Shown here: positions 34,424-50,660 of the stretch, piece by piece
Layout of the letters: each line of letters opens with the position of its first letter
How positions within the stretch are numbered: position 1 is the stretch's first letter
Assembly (NCBI GenBank): GCA_028554755.1
Contig: JAPTOF010000016.1
Location: forward strand, 3,075,001-3,139,000
DNA length: 64,000 bases
Source of the DNA: Cordia subcordata
Lineage: Eukaryota; Streptophyta; Magnoliopsida; Boraginales; Cordiaceae
Reading direction: 5' to 3'
Notes under the pieces: generated by a model
The model's input: only the letters and a program-made list of their open reading frames with translations
Databases searched by the model: none
Told to the model about the DNA's origin: nothing
Made by a program: the position numbers and the translations under genes

Positions 34424-34428
34424 ATATC

Positions 34429-34988
34429 AATTGTGAAACCATAGATACAGATGTATTTTGTACTAGGTAGTGCCACACGAGCATATATAGATATGTATGA
34501 TAATTTGAACTCGAGATTAAAGTCGTGGAAATATAGAAGTACTTTTAGTTAAAAAATCATTTATATGTGAGTATGGATATAACCATCGCGTATAAAAATT
34601 TTGTACTCGCCCCTGAACTAAAATAGCAAAAATTCTATGTACTTTTCCTAGAACTAGCTAAGATAGGGCGATAAATTGCAGCACTTATATTTATTGATAG
34701 AAGACAAATAAGAGTCATTACACATGGAATTCATATGAAGCTAAGACCACAATGTTTTATTTTTCCTATTTGAGACAAAACAATATTCAGGACCAATGTA
34801 TATATTTCAATGTCTGTTGCATATATACACATAGGAGAATTAATGATATATGTCTAATTAATTATGTCTCAAATGACAATATTTTGCGCGAAGTGTTGAT
34901 TAGTTAACTTGATTGGAATTTGGCATCTTCTATGCTACAAATGATGTCTATAATTTCTGCCCTTGGCTGATTTGGGGTATACAATAGG
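34429..34988. other. Intergenic stretch between copia LTR and CACTA end
   Basis: AT-rich, with no reading frame of note and no repeat arms recognised. Short (AT)-type tracts only. Confidence 0.4.
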
Positions 34989-35140
34989 CACTACAAGAAA
35001 ATTGGGGATTTCCTATCGGTGGTTTCCCAAACATTTTGTCAAAAAAAGTTCTGTCGGTAAATTCTGTCCCGTCGACCCTCCATCGGAAATAATTAAGGAA
35101 TTTTTGTCGGTAATTAAATCCATCGGTAATTGCTACAAAC
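34989..35140 (+). mobile_element. One terminus of a CACTA (En/Spm) transposon
   Basis: Begins CACTACAAGAAAATTGGGGA; the CACTA pentamer with CAAGAAAA is the hallmark of plant CACTA terminal inverted repeats. Within 150 bp the subterminal motif TCGGTAAATT / TCGGTAATT occurs at least three times, with further 'TGTCGG' and 'CATCGG' words, as expected for transposase-binding subterminal repeats. I could not find the partner end (…TTTTCTTGTAGTG) in the window, so this is a fragment or the mate is lost. No transposase frame is visible. Confidence 0.6.
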
Positions 35141-35885
35141 TCACAAAGTACCACTTAGAGCATGCTTTGAAATATGTCGAACGAATATGTAACTTCAGGG
35201 TAAATTAAACTCAATATCATACGTACATAGAATAACTTTGTCTTTATCGAAAAAGAAGGTTGTATGATGAGCTTGATATTATTTTCAAGTCAAAAAATAG
35301 TGATGTTCAAGATTTTATGACATGTTAAAGGAATCAATCCTGTTAAACTACACAAGTTAGAGTTCTACGATTCCCGACACCATTGGAGGCAATTAACAAA
35401 TTCAGATTATTTTATATATATACACACACTTCTGCATATTGATGTGTTTGAATCTGATAAAATATTACTGAAGTTTGATTAATTGTTATCGAATTCTTCA
35501 TAGCGATGAGCACAAAACAAAATGGAAGACTGACAACATCGGATTCTGCTGCAATCGAGTACAACATATCCATTAAGACAGCGATTATTTATGATTAAGT
35601 GATCAGATCCATGTCAAACATTTCTTGGTAATACCAAATTAGGGTTTCTGATATATACATTCTTTGAGGAGTTCTAGAAGAAGAAATAGAGAATTAGAAG
35701 CATCTCTAGTCATGGAAAAAAAAATTTGTTGCAGTCGGCAAAATATTAGAGACTTGGTCTTAATTAGCTTCCCCATGCAAAATGGGGTTATTAATTAACT
35801 AGAGGAATCTATATATCCATTATTACATCTTAGAGAAGGATATATAATTGTAATATACTCACATAAGTTCTTTGTGAGATTTCTC
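35141..35885. other. Sequence beside CACTA end, no gene
   Basis: May be the interior of the CACTA fragment, but contains no transposase-like frame. Short frames only. Slightly less AT-rich at 35510-35600 without a recognisable protein. Confidence 0.35.
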
Positions 35886-36575
35886 TTATGCTTATAATCA
35901 CTTGTGTCTACTATTATTGTCACAGTTTGCCTTATTCATTTTGTGCCAATTACTTATAATAGCTTGTATTTACTATTATTGGCATCACATCAAATTTTTT
36001 TTAGATTCGTGTTCTACTTATAATGCCTTGCATTCATTATTACTGCCACCGCCAACAGAGACAGACCTAGAAAAATACTTTTACCAGTGTCAATATAAAA
36101 ATAATCCATATATAAGAAGCTCAAATACTTTTTCAAAATATAAATGTTATAGTTGATCCTGACAGGGGGTCTCATATTTCGAAAGCATTGAACTATCACT
36201 TCATCTTTAATGCTATGAAATACATCACTTTTAATAAATAAAAAAAAAAGACGGAAGGTAAGTCACGAGGTCATGGGATATTTTATTGAGGTCAAAATTA
36301 ATATTTTCAGCCTAATATGTATGTAATTTTTTTTAAAAAAAATTGTAATTTGTATATAAATTCTTTTCACAAAAATTTGAGCGGCGTCAAATGACACCAC
36401 AATACAAAATATGGAGCCGTCACTAAGTATTTTGCACTGTGCAATTATTATGTTCCATTTATAATAGCTTGCATTTATTACTACTATTAATAAGGGTTTA
36501 AACATTTTATGCCAGTTATTGTCTTTCATTTTCAATAACTTGCATTTATTATTATTGTCATCACATATTTCAGTA
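35886..36575 (+). repeat. Dispersed direct repeat (CTTATAATAGCTTGCATTTA type)
   Basis: A ~50-bp word resembling CTTATAATAGCTTGCATTTA followed by TTATTATTGxCATCACAT appears at about 35890, 35950, 36015, 36460 and 36530. The intervals are ~60-65 bp in the first group and ~70 bp in the second. The copies are imperfect. The block between (36170-36450) is unrelated AT-rich sequence, suggesting a split or nested array. Two short antisense frames across it are not genes. Confidence 0.55.
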
Positions 36576-37149
36576 CAATATTATTTAGCGAAGGTCTCAA
36601 CTTCCATTAACATACATGTGTTGACTGAAGCCCTCTAATGGTACCATAAAAGCTTTTAAATATATGAAATGATTTTAATTAAGAAATCAATTGATTCTAT
36701 ACTGAAAAGAATATGAGTTGCTTGTCTATAAATGGTATATTATAATTCCTATTGAAAGAAAATTTTTGATCTATTCTGGATCATCAAGGCCATGTCTCGA
36801 TGCATGAATAACGGTGTATATATATCCCACATTATTATATAATTATAAGAAGCTAGAAACAAAGATGTAATAATACTTGCATGGCTATTTATACTCTCTC
36901 CATCCCAGCCTTTTTGTTCATCTTGATTGTCCCAGCTATTTGGAACCCCCACTTATCAAGGAACCATCTTTAAATTGCTTTTGCATGATTAGATATTTAC
37001 TATATATTTCCCGAAACTACCTGGAAAATATATATATTTTTGAACAACTTAACATAAAAAAACTCGAAAGAAAATATTGGTTTTGAATAAGGTGACTTCT
37101 TTGACGAACAAATAATGTTGTCACATTCGTATATATCATTCAAAGAACG

Positions 37150-37580
37150 ACAACTAACTATATAGCATCTGTATCTACCCTAATGATCTGAGTATTTTGG
37201 TCGTCATTATTATTAACTTTCTGTGGCGCTCAAAGATGACTTTTTTGTCGATCGAATGTTCTTATTACCCTCGTGTTATTTAAAAGAAGGAAATAGGAAA
37301 GGTCCGAAACCAGCCCAAGGAGTGTAGAGGCAGCAAATCCAAAGAATATCAAACAAGCAATTATGCAGCATCTATATCTACGCTAATGATTTGAGTATTT
37401 TGATCGTTATCATTATTAACTTTTTCCTAGAGCGCTCAAAGGTGACCTTTTTTTGTAGATCAAATCCTCCTATTATCTACTCGTATTATTTAAAAGAGAC
37501 AACTAATTATGCAGCATATACATCTACCCCAATCATTTGAGTATTTTGGTCGTTATTAACTTTTTTTTTTTCCTATGGCA
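37150..37580 (+). repeat. Triplicated direct repeat, ~140-bp unit
   Basis: Unit 1 starts at 37150 (ACAACTAACTATATAGCATC), unit 2 at 37352 (AACAAGCAATTATGCAGCAT) and unit 3 at 37499 (ACAACTAATTATGCAGCATA). All contain 'TGAGTATTTTGxTCGT…ATTATTAACTTT'. Units 1 and 2 continue to 'GCTCAAAGxTGACxTTTTTTGT…' and '…TATTTAAAAGA', whereas unit 3 stops after ~80 bp. Units 1 and 2 are separated by ~65 bp of other sequence; units 2 and 3 are adjacent. Confidence 0.75.
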
Positions 37581-38329
37581 GCTGAAATCACGTGAACATG
37601 CTAACACCAGACTTTGATGTCTGAATGGGTGACTAAAGGATTTGGCAAAAGGTAGCTTTGGACCTTTTGATCATAGATGTCAATTTTGTCATACTTTATT
37701 AATGTTAGTATATCTATCTTTACCGACAGGTGTCACTATCCTCGGTACAATGTTTAATTGCCATTTATAAATGCAGATATGGGTCAACATGTTTATTTAC
37801 GACCCACCATTTAAGCCACAACATAAGAGTGGAACTAAACGTGGATCTAACAACTTGCTAGCTTGTATGTATGGTTCCATGAAAAAGCATAGGTTGGGCC
37901 CTCTAGGGTCAGAATGGGGTGATAAGGCAACGGATCATCATGATAAAAGATTTTGAATTTTTAAAACTGGGAAAATGGTAGTTTTAAGATTTTTAGAAAA
38001 TATGAAATTAGAATTCTAAAGTTTAAAAACTTTTAACAGAATGGTTTGATCTTATAAAAAAGTGATATTTCATTCACCATTAATTAACAATGTTAATTCT
38101 TTACTTATGTAGCATTTTTTCTTTTAAAACATTGGATGACATTTTATCTTTTGTTCACAGCTTAAGTGATTTTTTTTCTTAGTGTCTAGGATTTTCAAGA
38201 TATATATGCCTCATCATATCACAATTTCTGGTTTCTAAGATGAACATATATTTACACGTTTTTTGTTAGTTTTTGTAATTTATTTAATTTTTACTACTTA
38301 AAATACATAATTAATATATAATTCCAAAT

Positions 38330-38362
<33 letters not shown>

Positions 38363-38960
38363 AAAGTAAAAAAACAAATGTAGATTAATTTACATTCCCA
38401 TAGCCCACCAAAAAAAAATCAAATTTTATATATGTACACATATACGTGATAGCTTATAATTTTTAAACTTGTATATATACACCACATAAGAGTTGGATTG
38501 CCATGCAGGAAAATTCACCTAAGTTATAAAAGAAAAATGAAATGTCACTCAAGATTTGAAGGGAAAAAATAACGCCAGATAAGCAAAAAAATTACACCAT
38601 TGCTTAAAGATGTCTAAGACATCACATTTTCATAAGTTGAAGCTCTTCTATTAAAGATTTTCAAGTTCAAGCCCTTAATTACATATCTTGCAAAGTTCAA
38701 GCTTGAAATTACCCTTTTTCCCTTAGAATTTGTGTTTAATTTATAATTAATGATATGGCTTGGCTATTACCACAATCATGAACTTGAATATTTTAGAATA
38801 GTTAATTAAGCTCAATATAGTGGCAAATTAAGAGCTGGACCTAGATCGATATACATAGTGTCAAAGCAGGTTTTGGATAGATTTCATGCTGCTTGAGATC
38901 CTAGATTGTGGTTCGTTATAACGCCCCTCTCACATCAATTTTCTATAAGGTTTGTATTTA
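37581..38960. other. Gene-poor AT-rich region
   Basis: No supported gene. Contains an (AT)n/(GT)n tract at 38332-38362. The 61-codon frame at 37771-37956 ends shortly after 'GGGTGATAAGGCAA', which resembles the start of the short copia LTR (TGATAAGGCAAAA); the similarity is only ~12 bp and may be chance. Confidence 0.35.
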
Positions 38961-39107
38961 CAACCTATTTGAATTGGCTTTTTTAGAGAAAAAGTACTGT
39001 GTCCCTTAGAAAAGTACATTGTTTTGCAATAAATATTCTACTTAGCTTTCAGAAAAGCTTGTTGATATAAATACTTTTAAAAGAAAAAAGTCAATCCAAA
39101 CAAATCT
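38961..39107. mobile_element. Tourist-like MITE, copy 7 (internally shortened)
   Basis: Left CAACCTATTTGAATTGGCTT, right GTCAATCCAAACAAATC; TTA lies on both sides (38958-38960 and 39108-39110). At ~147 bp it is shorter than the 207-249-bp copies, indicating internal loss while both ends are retained. Confidence 0.6.
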
Positions 39108-40338
39108 TTAACTTATAATAACATGAATTCACTATTACTGTCAATTTTGGACCAGATTAAGCTCGTCATGTCTTGAAATAAATCCAATATGATCTTAATT
39201 TCAAGTTGGAACAGCTACAAATTGGAAAAAGAATAGCACTCAAGAGTCCAAGGAAGGGAGTATGTAAGGAGTATCATATTGTCCCACATAATTGATGTGG
39301 GGATGTTCATGCTACACGAAACACACTACCCAGCATGACTGAAATGTGCACATCATTTTTTGTACTTCAGGGAATAATTAGAAACAGTGAAAAGCTTGCG
39401 CTTCAAATCAAGGTTAGTAATAATTATTGCAATCAAGCAAATCAATTAATTAATTAATATCAATTAGCACCATGTTTTTTGCTTCTAATTATTCCTCCTT
39501 CTTCTTCTTCCTTTAATTAGCCACGTCTACTTTTTAGATATGGAAGAGATTGATATGACAAATGAATATATAGGCATGCTCTTAATTTCCAAACATACAT
39601 AGAAAGTACATATATAAAGCTAATTTTGCATCTTATTAAATATGCTCTAAATCCTAGTGTGTTTTGTTAGTTTTTAAAATTTAGCATTTTTCAGATTAGT
39701 TCAAACACGTCATAGCTCAAGAATCAAATCAAAACGTTAGGAGGTGATAAATAGGTGATATTGTAGTGCAGGTCACCATGCATGTCGACACTTATGAGGT
39801 GATTGAGGTTTTCCTTTTAACTTCATAAAAATGGTTATAAATTGTTTATGCCATTCTAATGTAACAGTTTTAGTACCTCTTAACTATTAAACCTCACTCG
39901 CTACCACTGTTTTCTTATCGATAGATCTATTCCCTCAAAACTTTTTCATTATGCATCTCAAATATATAGTGGATTTGAGTTTAGGGTTGGAGGAAATTAG
40001 ATCAAGGAGTGATTGATTCTGGAAATACTTGGTTTTAAGCGCTTAATGATTCCATACTTTTGGAAAAATCTAAAAATTATTTAAAAAAAAAAAAAGAAAC
40101 GTTGAAAATAGACAGCTTGACAAGATGCTACAAATATATAATATTATAAGTAGATAATAGCCCTTTAACCAACATGATTGCAACACATTATTGGTAATTA
40201 AGGAAGGAATCAAGAGAATGATATGCATGGTTTCCAGTTGGCTTGGCGTAATTTGACTAAACCTTGACCTACTTTTTCTATCTTCTTCTTTTTCTAAAGA
40301 AAATAGTAATAAACACACACTCTCTCTCTCTTCTCTCA
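39108..40338. other. Intergenic stretch
   Basis: No gene seen. Contains TTAA-rich tracts, 'CTTCTTCTTC' runs and, near 40315-40337, a CT microsatellite next to the following MITE. The 82-codon minus-strand frame at 40070-40318 has no domain. Confidence 0.35.
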
Positions 40339-40577
40339 GTGCTTGTTTGGATTGATGTTTTTCAAAAGTATCTTTTTTTTTAATTTTTTTAAAAAAAATA
40401 TTTTTTGAGAAAGCTAAAATTTCTAACTTTTGAAAAAGCTGAATTTGAACTTCCTCAAAGTTTCAAGTTTTTTTAAAACACAATCCAAAAACTTATTGCT
40501 TAAAAAGATGTGTGTTTTCTCAAAAAAAGTACTTTTTTTAATAAATAAAAAATAAGGAGAACAATCCAAATGGACCC
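40339..40577. mobile_element. Tourist-like MITE, copy 8
   Basis: Left GTGCTTGTTTGGATTGATGT, right AGAACAATCCAAATGGACCC; flanks TCA and TTA (one mismatch from a TTA duplication). The arms contain complementary runs including 'AAAGCTAAAATTTCTAACTT'. 239 bp, non-coding. Confidence 0.65.
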
Positions 40578-42813
40578 TTAATTATAAATGTTCTCCTAGC
40601 TTAACTTATTTGGTATCATACATGATAAAATCATTTTTTTCTTTTTCTTGGGAGAGAAATATAATACATCGATGAATGAAAAGTTACATTTTCAATTCTT
40701 ACGAGAAGAGAGTTCAAATCTAATCCAATGATAGCTCGTTACAATCCAACATTTGCTAATTATAACCAATTTGTAACTCTTGTAACTTCTAGGTTAACAT
40801 GCCTAGAGCTTGAAATGGATAATATGATGATAGCATTAGCATATGCATATCTAACAAAGATCTTTTGTCGTGTAGGACTACAAGCAAACTATTCTAACAA
40901 TTCAAGGTAAGAAGCAAATAATATCAATTATTCAACTTTTAAGAGTCGGATAGGTTCTTTTAATGTTATTAGAAGGTGATTTCACGAAATTATTGGATTG
41001 GTAGTGCCACAAGCAAAAAATAAAATAAAATATTGCATTGTTAACATGTTTGATTAATAGAAAAACTAATGGTTCTATTAAACGCTATACGTAAAGATAA
41101 AGGTTATTTGCTTTACAAAAGTGATTTTTAGCCAGACCTAGCTAAGATATGTCATGAAACAAAAATTCGGAACAACTTTGAATCTATCTTCTAAATTACG
41201 TCATGAAACACAAACAGCGAGTAACTTTGAATTTGTGCCCTAATCTCTATGTTATCTTCAATATTTAAAAAGAACAATCTAAAGTGGCTCTTTCACAATA
41301 TTCATATGCATCCTAAAAAAGCTTGGCAATACTACAAGTGATTTAGTTTCCCCAATCATTCCCACAAAACAAGACTTAAAGTGGTAATTGCCACATTTAC
41401 AATCAAAGCCTAAGCAATTATAGGTAGGGTATAGGGTTCCCCTATAATTAGGCCTTAATAGGCAAGACCAAAAAGAGGGAACATATTGAATCTTTTCAAA
41501 GACTTTTAAACAAATGAAGTTCGTTTTAGTGCCCTACAAATCCTTGAAGAACAAAATATAACTAAAAAGATGTTAGAGATCTTAATTGATATAAGATCCA
41601 TTTACTATTCTTTTATCTACCCTTTTGCTTCTTGTTTCTTGTTTCTTTCTTACCTTTCTCACCATGATTAATTTCTTGTACCCCCTCTTTTTCTGCATTC
41701 CACTCTCTTCAAGAAAAGATAGATATGACGTCATTAGCTAGTAGGCCCCACAGGACATGCATATACTCCAATCAAATTGGACTTTGCCTAGTTTGATTTT
41801 GGGACTGTTTGGTGAATAATTTGATAGTTGCATTGTTGAATTAGTGGACTGTTATATGTGCCAACTGTTTGAAGAATATGCAATGGTAATGAACGAACAT
41901 TACGAGCAGATCCTCCCTCTATTGAATACGGGCCACAAGCCTGTAAAATTGGGTTAAGGGCGTAGCGCCATGACACCACCATACCCAAGTGCCTAGCAAC
42001 CCAGGAGAGTGGAGAAATAAGGAGAAAATGGTGAACTGTCATATACACATGATTCTTGTGACTTAATGTTGAGTCGTTTCGTGGTTTAAGTGTAATCGCC
42101 CATGTGGCCCTTTTTTTTTTTTTTTGGGCGACAAAAAATCCCTAGCTAGCAGAAACCGAACACCGAAACGACGACCCTAGTACACAATATGTCCCTTGTG
42201 TTGATGCCCATTCAGTGTTTTTAATCACCCGAGAGGGGATAGAATTAGCCTATCCTACTAGATAGACAAGCAGAAGTATATCAAGATGATAGAATTCGAG
42301 ACAGGTCAACAAAAATATAGAACTGAAACATGACACACAACTGGGATGGAGAGAAAAGACAGAAATTTCTTTAGATCTTATTTAAGTAGTCCAAGGCAAC
42401 AAGGCCCAGTAGCTACAAAAGAATGAATCCTAAACCAAAGGGAAGCAGCGAACGGACATAAACTGAGACGCTAAATGGGACCAAAAATTAAATCAGATGT
42501 TAACCACAAATGTACACGATAGGTCACTACTAACCCGAAAATCTACAGTCTACTTGCAGGAAGGAGAAAGGTTCTCCGGCCAATGATAGAATAATACCCG
42601 GTCCGACAACCACGAAAGTCACCAACCGTGCAATGTGCCCCTGGTTTGAGGCGTGCACAAAGAATTTCAGCCTAGGCTTGCTACGCTGTCCGGCTGCTCC
42701 AAGAATCGAAATGTTTAGCTTCTCTGTGTTGTTAGATCCATTTAAACAAATTGCAGTTAGCAGAATCAAGCTATTAGGAAACACTAAAGGGTCGGTAAAT
42801 TCCACGTATCTAC
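40578..42813. other. Region downstream of JMJ13 (includes its 3' UTR)
   Basis: The JMJ13 3' UTR must begin below 42814; its end is unknown. Bases ~41880-42020 form a GC-richer block open for 86 codons on the minus strand (41788-42048) without a recognised domain. A T-run lies at 42110-42125. The remainder is AT-rich with no supported gene. Confidence 0.35.
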
Positions 42814-48984
<6,171 letters not shown>

Positions 48985-49365
48985 CTCATTACGAGCTTCT
49001 TCTGCACAAAGCAAGAGCCCTAGACGGCGATCTAGGGCGAAAACAACCACAAAAGATTCGTTACTCTCGCCACATTCCCTTCAGCATCAAGAAACCGAGT
49101 CGAACTCAGAGATCGGACCGATTCACAAACGCCGAGTCACCTCACAGTCCCCAAAAGAAACAGACGCAATACGAAGCCTCTCGCTTCTCCGGCGAACTTC
49201 TCCGGCGACACTGTTCGCCACCGCTCTGCCTCTTTTCCGGCGAAAACAGAACTTTTCCCGTCCTTATATATATATATGTGTGTGTGTGTACGTATATGTT
49301 ATGTGTATGTAATTGCAGAGAGAGAAAGAGGAGAGAGAAGGAACCAGAAAAAAGAAAGAAAAAAA
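48985..49365 (-). other. JMJ13 5' UTR (approximate)
   Basis: Sequence upstream of the ATG on the minus strand is markedly less AT-rich (49000-49260) and holds CT-rich tracts (the plus-strand GAGAGA/GAAAAAGA run at 49316-49378). No stop-free frame joins it to the ATG. The 184-codon plus-strand frame across it lacks a domain and reads the UTR backwards. The upper limit is inferred from the TATA-like box at 49391-49400. Confidence 0.5.
49262..49290 (-). repeat. (AT)n/(GT)n microsatellite in JMJ13 leader
   Basis: 'TTATATATATATATGTGTGTGTGTGTACG' on the plus strand. It lies within the presumed 5' UTR, so length changes could affect the leader; this is inference. Confidence 0.6.
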
Positions 49366-49390
49366 GAAGAAAAAGAGATACGTGTTGTAG

Positions 49391-49400
49391 TTTTATATAG
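49391..49400 (-). promoter_or_regulatory. TATA-like box of JMJ13
   Basis: On the minus strand CTATATAAAA, close to the plant TATA consensus, ~410 bases above the ATG, followed by the pyrimidine-rich tract that would carry the start site ~30 bp downstream. Identified by motif only. Confidence 0.4.
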
Positions 49401-50504
49401 AAACGGAAACAGTGTGGCCTACGGCGTGAAGGGGAAAAAAAAAGAAAAAGGAAAAAAGAACAGAATAATATATATTTAATTATAAAATTAATTGTTTAAT
49501 GCAGTAGAAAATGTTATTTGTCATGGGCTGGTAAAAGCAAAGAACGCGTGAAACAAAACCGTAGTCGTGGCTGGTAGGTTGGTTCAACGAAGCGCCCTGG
49601 CCGGCTCTTAAAACCCACCGTTTCGCTCTGTTTTTATGTGATTCCCCTTTTGACCTTGTAGAGTATGGTACGGTTTGGACAGGCACGTTTTTTTTTGTTA
49701 TCGTTGTCCGATAGAATAGTACTTTATGTTAGTTTTTTGCAATTCAATTGGTGTTTGTTTATATTAATGGGAGTTTATTCTCAGAATCTTATAATATTTT
49801 TGAAAAACTAAAGTCAAGGATGTTAAATCCCTTCTCAAAAATCCACATTCGAATAAATTTCTCAAATTTTATTTCAAAATCTAACTTCTTCATGTGACAG
49901 AATGTTTTAGATATTACGAAAAGACAAAAGCAGCCCCTAATTGTAACAAAAATAATTTCTTTTTATTTTCCTTCTCTTCCACACGTTTGTAGTCCAATAT
50001 AACACATTTACTCAGTCAATCAATATGAAGACAAGAAACACTCATAGCCAAAACACGTATGGATCGAGATGGAGATCCTTGCTCAACTCATTGACTCGAC
50101 CTTTAAACGAGCCTGACAAGGGTGAACCATGACTTGTTTGAGTCGAGCCAATGGGTTGGACCTCCCCATCTTTTGTGTAGTTTTAACATTTCATTCTAGT
50201 AAGTAGCATGTCACATTTTTTTAGTCAATTATATCCATAAATTATTTAAGTTAAAGTTTCAATCCATAGGAGAATATCTGTAGCTATAAATTTAAATTGA
50301 AGAAGAAAATAAAAAATAATAATAATAATTTCCAAATAATTTGCGCGTATAATCTTGTTTGGGATAGTGACATATGTTTTTCACAACATATGAAAATTTG
50401 TAAAAATTATATCTAATTTTTGTATGCTTAGATAGAAGAAGGTGATCGACCAAATGACAATATTTAAAAAAAAATTGCAAATATAATCTTTTTTAGGATG
50501 GAAA
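49401..50504. other. JMJ13 upstream intergenic region
   Basis: 49500-49690 is GC-richer (…GAAGCGCCCTGGCCGGCTC…) and may include JMJ13 promoter sequence. The rest is AT-rich. Small opposed frames at 49480-49686 and 50292-50480 have no domain. Confidence 0.35.
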
Positions 50505-50660
50505 CATTGATCGGGATTCAAATTCGTTTCTCTGCCCTGGGTTAAGCGCCCTCGACTTACCTGATGTATAATATAGGGGACGTGTTGGACACCCGAGATT
50601 TGCCAGTTGATAGTTGGATTCCGACAATTGAATTTTCCTCGTCACAAAAAAGAAAATGGT
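50505..50660 (+). repeat. SINE-like repeat, family A copy 2
   Basis: Contains a B-box-like 'GGGATTCAAATTCG' and then 'CGCCCTCGACTTACCTGATG', 'ATAGGGGACGTGTTGGACAC', 'CCCGAGATTTGCCAGTTGAT'. This follows the same order as 8610-8720, with many substitutions. The end is near 'CACAAAAAAGAAAA'. The A-box part is not well preserved. Confidence 0.45.

Noticed and set aside
35886..37580. Possible CRISPR-like array because of regularly repeated words
   Set aside because: The genome is a plant's, repeats are imperfect and of unequal spacing, and no associated genes exist.
37900..37945. Possible LTR fragment of the 10.7-kb copia element ('GGTGATAAGGCAA')
   Set aside because: Only about a dozen bases match the start of that LTR and the sequence diverges at once.
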